A DNA stretch of 64,000 nucleotides from an uncultured Verrucomicrobiota bacterium (GTDB lineage: Bacteria > Verrucomicrobiota > Kiritimatiellia > CAIVKH01), in assembly GCA_937996795.1 (NCBI GenBank), contig CALKUH010000070.1, positions 62,001 to 126,000 on the forward strand. The letters are read 5' to 3'. The notes beneath the pieces are model-generated. The model had not been told where the DNA came from and did no database searches. It saw only the letters and a list, made by a program, of their open reading frames with translations. Position 1 is the stretch's first letter, and each line of letters opens with the position of its first letter. Of this stretch, positions 23,715 through 32,118 are shown piece after piece. The translations under genes and the position numbers were made by a program.

Positions 23715-24567
23715 GGGGGCCTCCCGCGCGGCGATGAGCGGACGTCTTCGCGTTACCCGGATCATCTGTGTTGAGCGCACGGCGCGCCTCATTCCAGTCC
23801 GGCTCGTTTTCAAAAATCCACCGATAGTACGCACCGCCCTGCAGGCGGCTTGCCGCGGTTTCGTCCGCGATCACCTTGCAGTCTTCATGCAGTTGAATGG
23901 CGCTGGCCGAAACCATGGAGGTGATGGGACCCTCGACGGCCTGCGCAAGGATGTCGGCCTTTTCCGCGCCGGTCACCACAACCAACAGCGCGCGCGCCTC
24001 CAGAATCGTTCCCACGCCCATGGTGAGTGCCCTCGGCGGCACGTTTTCCGGATTACCGCCAAACATTGCTGCATTTTGTCGGCGCGTGGCCGGCGTAAGC
24101 GATTTGTCACGCGTGCGCGACCGCAGCGCCGAAAGGGGCTCGTTGAATCCAATGTGACCGGACACGCCGATGCCAAGCAATTGCAGGTCAATTCCACCGC
24201 ATCGCCGGATTGAGGCCTCGTATTCGCGGCAGGCGGCCTTCAGGTCCGCGGCTGTCCCATCCGGCAGGTGGGTGTTCCGCAGGTCGATATTCACCCGGTT
24301 GAACAGGTGGTGGTTCATGTACTGGCGATAGGAGCGCGGATCATCCGGCGGCAGCCCGATGTATTCATCGAGGTTGAACGTGCGGCAGCGTGAAAAATCC
24401 AGCCCGTGATCCCGGTGCAGGCCGACGAGCCTGTGGTACACCCCCTCCATCGTGCGTCCCGTTGCCAGGCCCAGCACGCTGTCCGGCTGCGCGCGCAGTT
24501 GGCGCGCGATCAGCCACGCCGCCATCATGGCGGCGTGTTCCGCATTCGGTTGTATGAGGACTTCCAT
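23704..24567 (-). CDS. nagB: Glucosamine-6-phosphate deaminase
   Basis: This enzyme converts glucosamine 6-phosphate to fructose 6-phosphate and ammonia. The 287-residue product has VLGLATGRTMEGVY, the catalytic NLDEYIGLPPDDPRSY (Asp67), and the active-site loop GIGVSGHIGFNEP (His138, Glu143). In that loop a Ser replaces the Asp (or Asn in the Bacillus type) before GH. The C-terminus extends about 20 residues past the family core and overlaps the next gene. It follows the PIG-L deacetylase, ROK kinase and gluconokinase genes, which supports an amino-sugar pathway. Confidence 0.9.
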   Translation of the reverse strand: MEVLIQPNAEHAAMMAAWLIARQLRAQPDSVLGLATGRTMEGVYHRLVGLHRDHGLDFSRCRTFNLDEYIGLPPDDPRSYRQYMNHHLFNRVNIDLRNTHLPDGTAADLKAACREYEASIRRCGGIDLQLLGIGVSGHIGFNEPLSALRSRTRDKSLTPATRRQNAAMFGGNPENVPPRALTMGVGTILEARALLVVVTGAEKADILAQAVEGPITSMVSASAIQLHEDCKVIADETAASRLQGGAYYRWIFENEPDWNEARRALNTDDPGNAKTSAHRRAGGPHDH

Positions 24568-24572
24568 GGCGT

Positions 24573-25433
24573 TTACCCGTGAAACAGGCCGCGCAAATCG
24601 TCGTTCATGGATATCATGCGTCCATCCGGATACATCGGCGCCAGTTCATGGCCCGTCCAGCGGCGAAGGCGGTAGAGGGTCGCAAACGCAAAGGGGGGTG
24701 CGGCCCCGCCTTGTCCTCCCACCAATTCGCCTCCGCGGCGCACATTGTCCTGCATCCATGCCGGAAGCGTCAGGTGGTACGGATTGCGCTGCACCTCGCC
24801 GACGTGAAACGACAGGGCTGCCATGAGGTCGGCCAGATTCCGAGCATCCAATTCCACCATGAGGTTTGGGGTCGACATGGCGCCCCAGAACTCCGTCTCC
24901 ACGACCAGGCATGTGAACGCAGGCACACGCCCGAGCGCCTCAAGCACCAGGTGGTGTGTTCCGATGTGCGTGCTGTTCCAATCCTGATCATGCGGCATGA
25001 ACACCATGCGTGGCCGTTGCGTCGCCAGAATGCCGGCGATGGTGTCCACCATCGCCGACCAGCGGTTCGGGTCGGTCTGTTTCGTTGCGAGATTGACGCC
25101 AGTCAATCCCGACGGTGCGGTTGAGAGCAGTTCGAACCCGAGGTAATGGCAGGCTTCGCTCAATTCCCTCCAGCGTTCCGATTGGCGCTCCCGCCGGCTT
25201 CCCTGGGTGACGGCCACATTGACGACGCGATATCGCGCTTCGCGCTGCAGGCGGAGTGCGAGTCCTCCGATGATGCATTCATCGTCCGGATGCGGCGAAA
25301 AAATACAGAGGCGGGGGGCGCGCCTGCCGGGTTGGCGTTGGCGCGGCGGCGTCAATCCGCCCAGGGGAAGGACGGCGCCTTGTGCGCGCAAGCGGAGGAG
25401 GCGCTTGGTGTAGGCCGAATACGGATTTGTCAC
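24573..25433 (-). CDS. PIG-L/LmbE family deacetylase, candidate GlcNAc-6-phosphate deacetylase
   Basis: The product has 286 residues and no signal peptide. The zinc motif IFSPHPDDECIIGG (His48, Asp50, Asp51) and the downstream HDQDWNSTHIGTHHLV, with the third His ligand, define the PIG-L family of N-acetylglucosaminyl deacetylases. In the operon it lies between a ROK kinase (4-bp ATGA overlap) and nagB (5 bp away). That is exactly where nagA would stand in a canonical GlcNAc pathway. Deacetylation of a phosphorylated or free N-acetyl amino sugar is therefore likely; the exact substrate is inferred from context only. Confidence 0.82.
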   Translation of the reverse strand: MTNPYSAYTKRLLRLRAQGAVLPLGGLTPPRQRQPGRRAPRLCIFSPHPDDECIIGGLALRLQREARYRVVNVAVTQGSRRERQSERWRELSEACHYLGFELLSTAPSGLTGVNLATKQTDPNRWSAMVDTIAGILATQRPRMVFMPHDQDWNSTHIGTHHLVLEALGRVPAFTCLVVETEFWGAMSTPNLMVELDARNLADLMAALSFHVGEVQRNPYHLTLPAWMQDNVRRGGELVGGQGGAAPPFAFATLYRLRRWTGHELAPMYPDGRMISMNDDLRGLFHG

Positions 25434-26827
25434 GGGAGACTCCTTGAAGCCGGAAGGCTTGCCGCGGTGACGGCTTGGCCGACGCGGCGCATTTTTTCAT
25501 CGGGCACCTGGATGCGGAAGGGAACGTCTCCTTTGTACAGCTCACGCAACACCCCCCTGGCGTTCTCCAGCAACACCTCCCCTCCGGCCCCGGAGGTGAC
25601 GCGGCCCAGCACCAGCACATCGCCGAAGTCGTAAAAGCGCCGATACAGCGGAAGGGTGTGGCCGAGATAGCAGCCGATGGTGGTGAAGATCCCAATTGCA
25701 CGAGGGTCGCCGGCATCCGCGAGTCGCTGCACGGCCAGCAAGCGCTCCGGAAGCGGCATGTCGGGCGGCAGCGAGATGCCTGCCGCCGGCAACAGGCGGT
25801 TGACCGCCTGCTGGGAGAAATATTGAGCCCCGACACCCGGCGCGCCCGACCACTCATCCCTCGGGGCGTCGGAACGTCCGTCCACTGGCGCGAACGCCAG
25901 CTCGTTGAGCCAGCCCAGAATCCGGCCCTGTGGATCAATGTACCCCGCGGCTTCGCTTGAGCCCATTGCGATGCCAAGGACCCCGTTCCGCTGCAGCGAT
26001 TGTGCGCCCGCGAGGGCGGTTACGTCCCCGTCGTTGGCCACGGCCACCGGAACGCCCCACTCCTGTTGAAGCCGTTCAAAGAACGGAGCGACATCGCTTT
26101 CGAACCGATGGGCCGGCACGGCGCGAAACAGGGAGGCGACGCGGATTTTGTTCCCGACGATGATGCCCGCCGAGCTGCCTCCTATGGCGTCGACGCGAGG
26201 CAGACGGGCCGCTGCCTGTCGCAGTCCCTGATTGAGGTGGTGGTAGTGATAGGCGGGGTCCGGTTCGATGGAGGGTTTCCATGGGAACTCCGCGCTGAAG
26301 ACGACCGCCCCGTCGCGAACGGCTGCGATCTTGTAGTCACTGGCGCCCAGGTCGAACCCCAGCCGGCATCCCTCATCGTGCCCGCCCATCGCTTGGGGTG
26401 AGGTCTGTTCGGGGGGGATGGCGTCCCGGTCGCAATACTGGATGGTGAACGGACGCCCGTATACGCGCTCCATCAGGCGTGCGTCAAACTGCAGCGGCTT
26501 CGAGTCGGAAAACAGTGCGGCCAGCGCGCGGCCGACGGGCTCGGGTGCGTCGATGTAAAGGGTTGCGCCGCCTCGCGACCACATAAGGAATTTGAGTTGG
26601 TGGCGCAGTGTCTCCAGGAGGGCGGGGTCGGGTTCACTCCGGTTGATCGTGCAGGTCCAGTGCGCGCAACCATCCGGGGAGCCTTGGAGCGCCAGCGTGA
26701 CGGGGATCGCGCCCGTCCGGCCCCGGGCAGGTTCATCCCGTTGATCCAGCCTGCTCGTCAGCGGAACGAATCCGGGGTCGAGCGGCGGGACGAGGAACGG
26801 GTGGATTGTGGAAGGGTCGGGGATCAT
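25430..26827 (-). CDS. ROK-family sugar kinase
   Basis: In this 465-residue product the N-terminal about 150 residues are an extension not found in simple ROK kinases. The ROK core then starts with the phosphate-binding GFDLGASDYKIAAVRDG (residues 157-173). The catalytic Asp is in VANDGDVTALAGA (Asp266). GIAMGSSEAAGYIDPQGRILGWLNELAF replaces the usual GTGVG region. The HCxCxxxGC zinc motif of typical ROK proteins is not seen. A cytoplasmic hexokinase-like activity on an amino sugar fits its place before the deacetylase and nagB. ATGA overlaps tie it to both neighbours. Confidence 0.8.
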   Translation of the reverse strand: MIPDPSTIHPFLVPPLDPGFVPLTSRLDQRDEPARGRTGAIPVTLALQGSPDGCAHWTCTINRSEPDPALLETLRHQLKFLMWSRGGATLYIDAPEPVGRALAALFSDSKPLQFDARLMERVYGRPFTIQYCDRDAIPPEQTSPQAMGGHDEGCRLGFDLGASDYKIAAVRDGAVVFSAEFPWKPSIEPDPAYHYHHLNQGLRQAAARLPRVDAIGGSSAGIIVGNKIRVASLFRAVPAHRFESDVAPFFERLQQEWGVPVAVANDGDVTALAGAQSLQRNGVLGIAMGSSEAAGYIDPQGRILGWLNELAFAPVDGRSDAPRDEWSGAPGVGAQYFSQQAVNRLLPAAGISLPPDMPLPERLLAVQRLADAGDPRAIGIFTTIGCYLGHTLPLYRRFYDFGDVLVLGRVTSGAGGEVLLENARGVLRELYKGDVPFRIQVPDEKMRRVGQAVTAASLPASRSLP

Positions 26828-27348
26828 GTCAGTGTCTTTCGAATGCGCTCCACCTGTTGTGTCACCGGCAGCACGATCGGAACAACCAGCGCGTTTTCCG
26901 GCTCCTCCAGGGTTTCAAGTTGCGAGGAGAGAAGTGCCGGACTCATGAAGTGATTGGCGCGCTTTTGCAGCCGGTCCGCGAGATCCTGCGCCAGCCCCTG
27001 CAAATACACCCAGCGCACCTCGTTCAGGCCCGAAGACAGCATCTCGCGGTAGCGCGCCTTGAGTGCCGAGCAGGCCAGCACCACCGATTGACCGGCTGCC
27101 TGTTGCTCCAGCAGCAGGGTGTTCAGGTGGGCGAGCCACGGGATGCGGTCGGCATCCTCCAGCGGGATTCCCCGCGACATTTTTTTGATGTTGGCGGCCG
27201 GGTGAACGTCATCGGCGTCAATAAACGGCCATGCCAGGGCAGTCGACAATGCGCGTCCGACCGTGCTTTTGCCGCTGCCGGTCACACCCATGAGGATGAT
27301 CGTCCTGGAGACGGGCGGGTGGCGGGCGTTGTCCGGTGGCTTATTCAT
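26824..27348 (-). CDS. gntK: Gluconokinase (GntK type)
   Basis: The product has 174 residues. The P-loop GVTGSGKST (residues 21-29) is followed by the gluconokinase-specific FIDADDVHPAANIKKMSRGIPLEDADRIPWL and CSALKARYREMLSSG. These match the thermoresistant gluconokinase family, which phosphorylates D-gluconate. It overlaps its neighbours by 4 and 8 bp in a tight leftward operon. In this amino-sugar context the true substrate might be a gluconate-like or aldonic acid released from the glycan. Confidence 0.88.
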   Translation of the reverse strand: MNKPPDNARHPPVSRTIILMGVTGSGKSTVGRALSTALAWPFIDADDVHPAANIKKMSRGIPLEDADRIPWLAHLNTLLLEQQAAGQSVVLACSALKARYREMLSSGLNEVRWVYLQGLAQDLADRLQKRANHFMSPALLSSQLETLEEPENALVVPIVLPVTQQVERIRKTLT

Positions 27349-30148
27349 GGACTTGGAGGCGCAGGTAGCGTTCGACGAACGTTGTTTCGTCTGTGATGGC
27401 GAGGGGCTGGCCCGTCCCGCTCACGTTGGTGAAGGGCGCAAGGTGGGTCCATTGGTTCGAGAGCAGATTCGTGGAGTAAAGAACCGTGTAGCGCCTGTTG
27501 CTTGCCGTGGACCATTGAATAACCTGCCCGGCTGATGACACGGTTCCCGCGTTGATGCTGAATCGCGAAACGGGGTCGGAGGGATTGGTTCCCGCGACAG
27601 CTTCCTCCCTGTCGCTGAAGCCATCGCCGTCGTCGTCCATGTCTTCCGGGTCGAACAGCCCGTCGCCGTCGGTGTCGATGCGCGGGCCGAACCACATGTA
27701 ATCCATCACCGCCCCGGCGCGGCCCGGCGACGAACCGAAGTAACCGGCGCCGACGCTGCTGGCGGCGACGGGAAGAGAAGTGTAGGCGAGGGGCGTGGTC
27801 GGCAGGGGCGCGCCGTCGACGAAGACGCGAAGTTCAAAGGCGCCGTTCAGCGCATTGGTGGTCTTCTCGATCCGGTAGGTGCGGAAGCCGGCGCCCCGGT
27901 AGTCGTTCGTCGAGAGCTGCAGCGCGGAGGCGTCCTTCCCCGCGGAGTTGCCGACCAGCCACAGCCCGTCATCGAACCACATCAGCAGGGCGGCGCGCCC
28001 GGTCCCGCCCTCATCCCGCACGCCGAGGCCAAAGCCGCCCAGCACGATGCTGGTGGTCGCCTGCAGCGAGGACAGGATGTTGATGCGGGATTCAAACAGC
28101 CAGGTGCGCGTGCCGGCGAGGCTGCTTATCGCCCGGTTGATCTGCGTGCGCTCGTTGGCGGCCGTCCCGTTGTCCGTGATATGCAGGTGCCCGTTGGTGG
28201 TGAGCACCCCGTCGTACAGGGCTGTGCTGCGATCCCATGTGCTTTGCCCCCACGGCGGCGTGTTCGTGTAGGGATCATAGGTTCCATCATAGGCGATTGT
28301 GTCCAGCTGGAGCTCGGGCGGGGTCCAGGCCCTGAAGTTCGCCACCAACTCCGAGGTGCGGAGGGCGCGGGAGTAGAGGCGGACGGCGCCCAGTCCGCCG
28401 ACGAGGTTCGTGCCGATGTGAACACGGTTGGAGCCATTCACATCGCCGAGGGCGTTCGTGAAGAAGGACCAGCCGAAGGTCCGCGCGGCGCCGCCGTCCA
28501 GCAACTGGCCGTCCACGACAAAGGTCGCCAGGTTCGGCGCGCCGTCCACCACCACGCCGACATGGTGCCAGGAACCGAGGCCGAAGATGCCGCTGTCGCT
28601 GTTCCAGGAAAAGGAGCGGACCCCGTCGTTGAGCGACAGGCGCAGCGCCCCATTGGTGAGCTGCAGCGCGAAACCCTTGCCCGCCGCCGTGCGGTTGTTG
28701 AACAACATCTGGCCATTGGTCAGCGAATGGAAGTTCACCCAGCACTCCAGCGTGAAGCCGCCATTTGACGCGAGACTCGCAAGCGCCGGCATGGGGGCGG
28801 AGGTGCTGGCGGATTGCCCGAACAGGTCGAGCGCGAAGGCGAGACTGTTGGTGGTCACGTGGGCGACCGTTCCCTGCATCCACAAGTCGTGCAGGAACGT
28901 TGTGGGGATCTCGTGCACGCGGGCGACGGATTTCTGGGTTTCCGTGATCCAGTACCGGCCATTGTGTTCGATCAAATCGGGGTAACTCATGCGCACGGCG
29001 GGATCGAGGTCATACAGCAGGATTTCGGGTTGCGACCAGCGGATGCCGCCGTTGGTTTCGACGCCGGCGGACAACCAGGCCGGGTTGCGGTTGGGGAAGC
29101 CGGTCGTGCTGTTGTTGTGGTGCCAGAGCAGGTAGCGCCCGTTGGCTGTCCGCCATATCTTGATGTTGGCGCGCGGATTCTTGAGGACGCGGCTGCCGCC
29201 CGGTTCGTAGGTCAGGGGCTGCGGCGCGGCCCAGCTCAGGCCTTCGTTCGTGCTGATGGTGTACATGGGATAGCCCTGCGTCGTCCGGTACACGCAGTAG
29301 AAGCGCCCGTCGCTCATGGGCACCACGATGTGTTCCTCCTGCACCGAGCCGTGGGCGTTGTTGCGGATGCCCGCCTGTCCGCCAGGTCGCATCTCCCAGT
29401 GGTGCAGGGCGGGATTCGGTTCCGTCAGCAGGTTGCTGCTCACGACCATCCAGCCTTCACCCTTGCTGATCGCCAGGGGATTGGCGGCCCCGGAGGGGTT
29501 GAGCCGGAAGCCTTCGCCCAGCTTGGTGAACACGTTGAAAAACAGTCCGCCCCGTGCGAAGGCCTTGCTGACGCCCCAGTGCAAATTCACCGCGCCGGGC
29601 GCGAAGCCGAATTCGTTGTTGTTCGAATCCACCAGGGTCTGCCGGTAGGGAATCGTGTGGCGGGCGGACCACGTCTGGCCGAAATCATCGCTGTATTTGT
29701 AGGCATAGGCGCCGAGCGTATCGAGGCGCCGCCCCGGCGGATTGGTGACCACGGACGGGAAATCCGCGCGGGTGGTGTTGTAGACGTAGAACACGTATAC
29801 GCGCCCGGACGGCGTCATAAAGGGGACGCCCCAGGAGGCCTCCGGGCCCGTGCTGGGCTCGATCTGGACCGGCGGCGACCAGGTCGCGCCCTGGTTCGTG
29901 CTGATCTGGGACGCGATGTGTTGGCCCACGCCGCCTTCATGGTTGGTGCCGGTCGTGAGCACGCAGAGCCAGTGATTGCTGCCGTCGAGGCTCTGCACCA
30001 CATACGGCTGGTCCGCGTAGAATAGCGTCGGGATCGGATGGCCATTGGTGATGTTGCGCCAATCTTGCGCGGCCAGCGGGGTGGCCAGCACGGTCGCCGC
30101 CAGGAGCAGTCCACTCGCGAGCAGAAAGGGGCCGGGAGTACGCTTCAT
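27341..30148 (-). CDS. Secreted sialidase-like (BNR) protein with LamG domains
   Basis: The 935-residue product has a signal peptide (MKRTPGPFLLASGLLLAATVLATPLAAQ). Residues of roughly 25-430 form a six-bladed propeller-like domain with Asp boxes STNQGATW, SDDFGQTW and STNEGLSW. A LamG/concanavalin-like domain follows (GGFTLECWVNFHSLTNGQM to GSWHHVGVVVDG), then a second jelly-roll-like region and a short calcium-binding-like stretch DTDGDGLFDPEDMDDDGDGFSDREE. The family resembles exo-alpha-sialidase-like proteins of glycan loci, but the catalytic Arg triad was not verified. The ATG at 30148 directly follows the operator palindrome and lacks a Shine-Dalgarno. It is the first gene of the operon reaching to 23115. 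Confidence 0.8.
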   Translation of the reverse strand: MKRTPGPFLLASGLLLAATVLATPLAAQDWRNITNGHPIPTLFYADQPYVVQSLDGSNHWLCVLTTGTNHEGGVGQHIASQISTNQGATWSPPVQIEPSTGPEASWGVPFMTPSGRVYVFYVYNTTRADFPSVVTNPPGRRLDTLGAYAYKYSDDFGQTWSARHTIPYRQTLVDSNNNEFGFAPGAVNLHWGVSKAFARGGLFFNVFTKLGEGFRLNPSGAANPLAISKGEGWMVVSSNLLTEPNPALHHWEMRPGGQAGIRNNAHGSVQEEHIVVPMSDGRFYCVYRTTQGYPMYTISTNEGLSWAAPQPLTYEPGGSRVLKNPRANIKIWRTANGRYLLWHHNNSTTGFPNRNPAWLSAGVETNGGIRWSQPEILLYDLDPAVRMSYPDLIEHNGRYWITETQKSVARVHEIPTTFLHDLWMQGTVAHVTTNSLAFALDLFGQSASTSAPMPALASLASNGGFTLECWVNFHSLTNGQMLFNNRTAAGKGFALQLTNGALRLSLNDGVRSFSWNSDSGIFGLGSWHHVGVVVDGAPNLATFVVDGQLLDGGAARTFGWSFFTNALGDVNGSNRVHIGTNLVGGLGAVRLYSRALRTSELVANFRAWTPPELQLDTIAYDGTYDPYTNTPPWGQSTWDRSTALYDGVLTTNGHLHITDNGTAANERTQINRAISSLAGTRTWLFESRINILSSLQATTSIVLGGFGLGVRDEGGTGRAALLMWFDDGLWLVGNSAGKDASALQLSTNDYRGAGFRTYRIEKTTNALNGAFELRVFVDGAPLPTTPLAYTSLPVAASSVGAGYFGSSPGRAGAVMDYMWFGPRIDTDGDGLFDPEDMDDDGDGFSDREEAVAGTNPSDPVSRFSINAGTVSSAGQVIQWSTASNRRYTVLYSTNLLSNQWTHLAPFTNVSGTGQPLAITDETTFVERYLRLQVHE

Positions 30149-30161
30149 TTGACATGTCAAA
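30148..30161. promoter_or_regulatory. Operator site A, TTTGACATGTCAAA
   Basis: This is a 14-bp perfect palindrome with the core TGACATGTCA at 30150-30159. It touches the start codon of the leftward sialidase-like gene and lies about 190 bp before the rightward GH29 gene. It is one of six related sites in the window. Confidence 0.7.
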
Positions 30162-30348
30162 ATACACCAGCGAAGCGCGGAAGGAAAAGGAGGAAAACCG
30201 GCCAAGACCGGCGTGATTCGGACGCGTGGGGTGCCGTGGCGCGGGCGGATGGCCGGAATGGGCAAGCGCAGGCGCGGGGAGGCGGGCGATAGGGGTCGTG
30301 CGCGGATGGCAGCTCCTTATGCTGTCCGCCATGCGACGGGAGCATGTC

Positions 30349-32094
30349 ATGCGAACACGATCATGCGCGTTGGCCGCCGGCACGGCCCTGGGGTTGCTGT
30401 TGTCCGGGTTGTCCGGGACGGCGCGGGGCGAGGAGGGGGTTGCGGTGGATGGGCTGGAGGCGGGGCGCCTGCTGTTCCACGAAACGCCGGAGGATCGCGC
30501 CGCGCGCCTGCGCTGGTGGCGCGAGGCGAAGTTCGGCCTGTTCATTCACTGGGGCGTGTATGCCGTCCCGGCCGGCCGTTACGGCGATCGCGCCACGTAT
30601 GGCGAGTGGATCATGCGCCAGGCGGGGATTCCGCGGGCGGAATACCGCGAATTCGCAAAGCAGTTCGTGCCGGATCGCTACGCGCCCGACGCCTGGGCCC
30701 GTTTGGCGAAAGCCGCGGGCATGCGGTATGTGGTGCTCACCGCGAAGCACCACGATGGGTTCGCGCTCCATCCATCCGCCGTCACCGACTGGGACATTGC
30801 CGACGCGACGCCGTACGGGCGGGATTTGATCGGCCCGCTGGCCGCGGCGGTGCGCGCGGAGGGGCTGCGCTTCGGGCTCTACTATTCGCAGGCGATGGAT
30901 TGGATGCACCCCGGCGGCGCCATCGTCGGGCAGCCGTGGGATCCGTCGCACGACGGCGATTTTGATCACTACATGAAAACGATCGCGGTTCCGCAGGTGC
31001 GGGAACTGCTCGCGCGCTACCAGCCGGACGTGGTCTGGTGGGACACGCCCGTCGGCATGACCCCGGCGCACGCCGGGTTGCTGGCGAACGAACTGCGCCG
31101 GCAGCCCGGCATTCTCATGAACAGCCGGCTGGGCGGCGGCTATTCCGGCGACATGGAGACGCCGGAACAATATGTTCCGATCCTGCCGCCCGGGAGCGAT
31201 TGGGAGACCTGCATGACCATGAATGAGCACTGGGGCTACAACGCCGCGGATGAAAACTGGAAATCGGTGGAGACCCTGCTGCACATGCTCGCGGAGATCT
31301 GCGGCAAAGGCGGCAATCTTCTGTTAAATGTCGGGCCGACGGCGGCCGGCGAAATCCCGGCGGCGAGCGTGGAGCGGCTGGAAGCCATCGGGCGCTGGCT
31401 CGCGGTGAACGGCGAGTCGATCCACGGCACAACGGCCGGGCCGTTCTCGCGACTCGGCTGGGGCACGGCCACGCGCCGGGGGCATCGCCTCTATCTGCAT
31501 GTCTTTCGGTGGCCCGCGGACGGACGGCTGCGGGTCCCGCTGCTGACCCGGGCCCTCTCCGCGCATCTGCTGGTGGAGCCGGAGCGGGCGCTCGACCTGG
31601 TGCAGGAGGAACACGCCGTCGTCATCGCCGTGCCCGCCCGGGCGCCGGATCCGATCAACTCCATCGTGGTCCTGGATCTGGAGGGGGAGCCCCGCGCCGC
31701 CCCGCCGCCCTCGCTGGGCCGGCCCGTGCGCGCGTCGTCGAGCCAGCCGGACGCCCCCGCCGCGCACGCCGTGGACGGCAACGTCCAAACCCACTGGCGC
31801 CCGGACGAGGCGGAACAGCGGGGGCAGGCGTGGCTGGAAATTGACCTGCAGGCGCCCACCCCGCTTGCCGGGTTTGGCCTGGGGGAGCCGGACACATGGC
31901 CGCGCACGCTGCAAACCTATGCCATCGAAGCGGAGATCGACGGTGAATGGCGCAGCCTGGCGACGGGCCGGACGCGCGGCCGCGGGGCGCACGGTAATTT
32001 CCCCGCGGTGTCCGCCCGGCGCGTGCGCATCCAGCTGACCAGCGCCAACGCGCGCAGCGGGCTTTCCGAATTTCTCCTCTACCGGCCGGAATGA
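30349..32094 (+). CDS. Alpha-L-fucosidase, GH29, with C-terminal F5/8C domain
   Basis: The 581-residue product has a signal peptide MRTRSCALAAGTALGLLLSG then SGTARG. The GH29 TIM barrel starts KFGLFIHWGVYAVPAGRYGD and contains KAAGMRYVVLTAKHHDGFAL. The nucleophile is Asp232 in DVVWWDTPVG, and the barrel ends KGGNLLLNVGPTAAGEIP. The last about 140 residues form a discoidin-like (F5/8 type C) carbohydrate-binding module, RASSSQPDAPAAHAVDGN to SEFLLYRPE. The ATG at 30349 has GGGAG upstream; 30331 is an alternative. It is an exported exo-enzyme releasing terminal fucose from the glycan. Confidence 0.92.
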   Translation: MRTRSCALAAGTALGLLLSGLSGTARGEEGVAVDGLEAGRLLFHETPEDRAARLRWWREAKFGLFIHWGVYAVPAGRYGDRATYGEWIMRQAGIPRAEYREFAKQFVPDRYAPDAWARLAKAAGMRYVVLTAKHHDGFALHPSAVTDWDIADATPYGRDLIGPLAAAVRAEGLRFGLYYSQAMDWMHPGGAIVGQPWDPSHDGDFDHYMKTIAVPQVRELLARYQPDVVWWDTPVGMTPAHAGLLANELRRQPGILMNSRLGGGYSGDMETPEQYVPILPPGSDWETCMTMNEHWGYNAADENWKSVETLLHMLAEICGKGGNLLLNVGPTAAGEIPAASVERLEAIGRWLAVNGESIHGTTAGPFSRLGWGTATRRGHRLYLHVFRWPADGRLRVPLLTRALSAHLLVEPERALDLVQEEHAVVIAVPARAPDPINSIVVLDLEGEPRAAPPPSLGRPVRASSSQPDAPAAHAVDGNVQTHWRPDEAEQRGQAWLEIDLQAPTPLAGFGLGEPDTWPRTLQTYAIEAEIDGEWRSLATGRTRGRGAHGNFPAVSARRVRIQLTSANARSGLSEFLLYRPE

Positions 32095-32118
32095 GGACGC
32101 GCGGTCGGTGTGCCGCCG

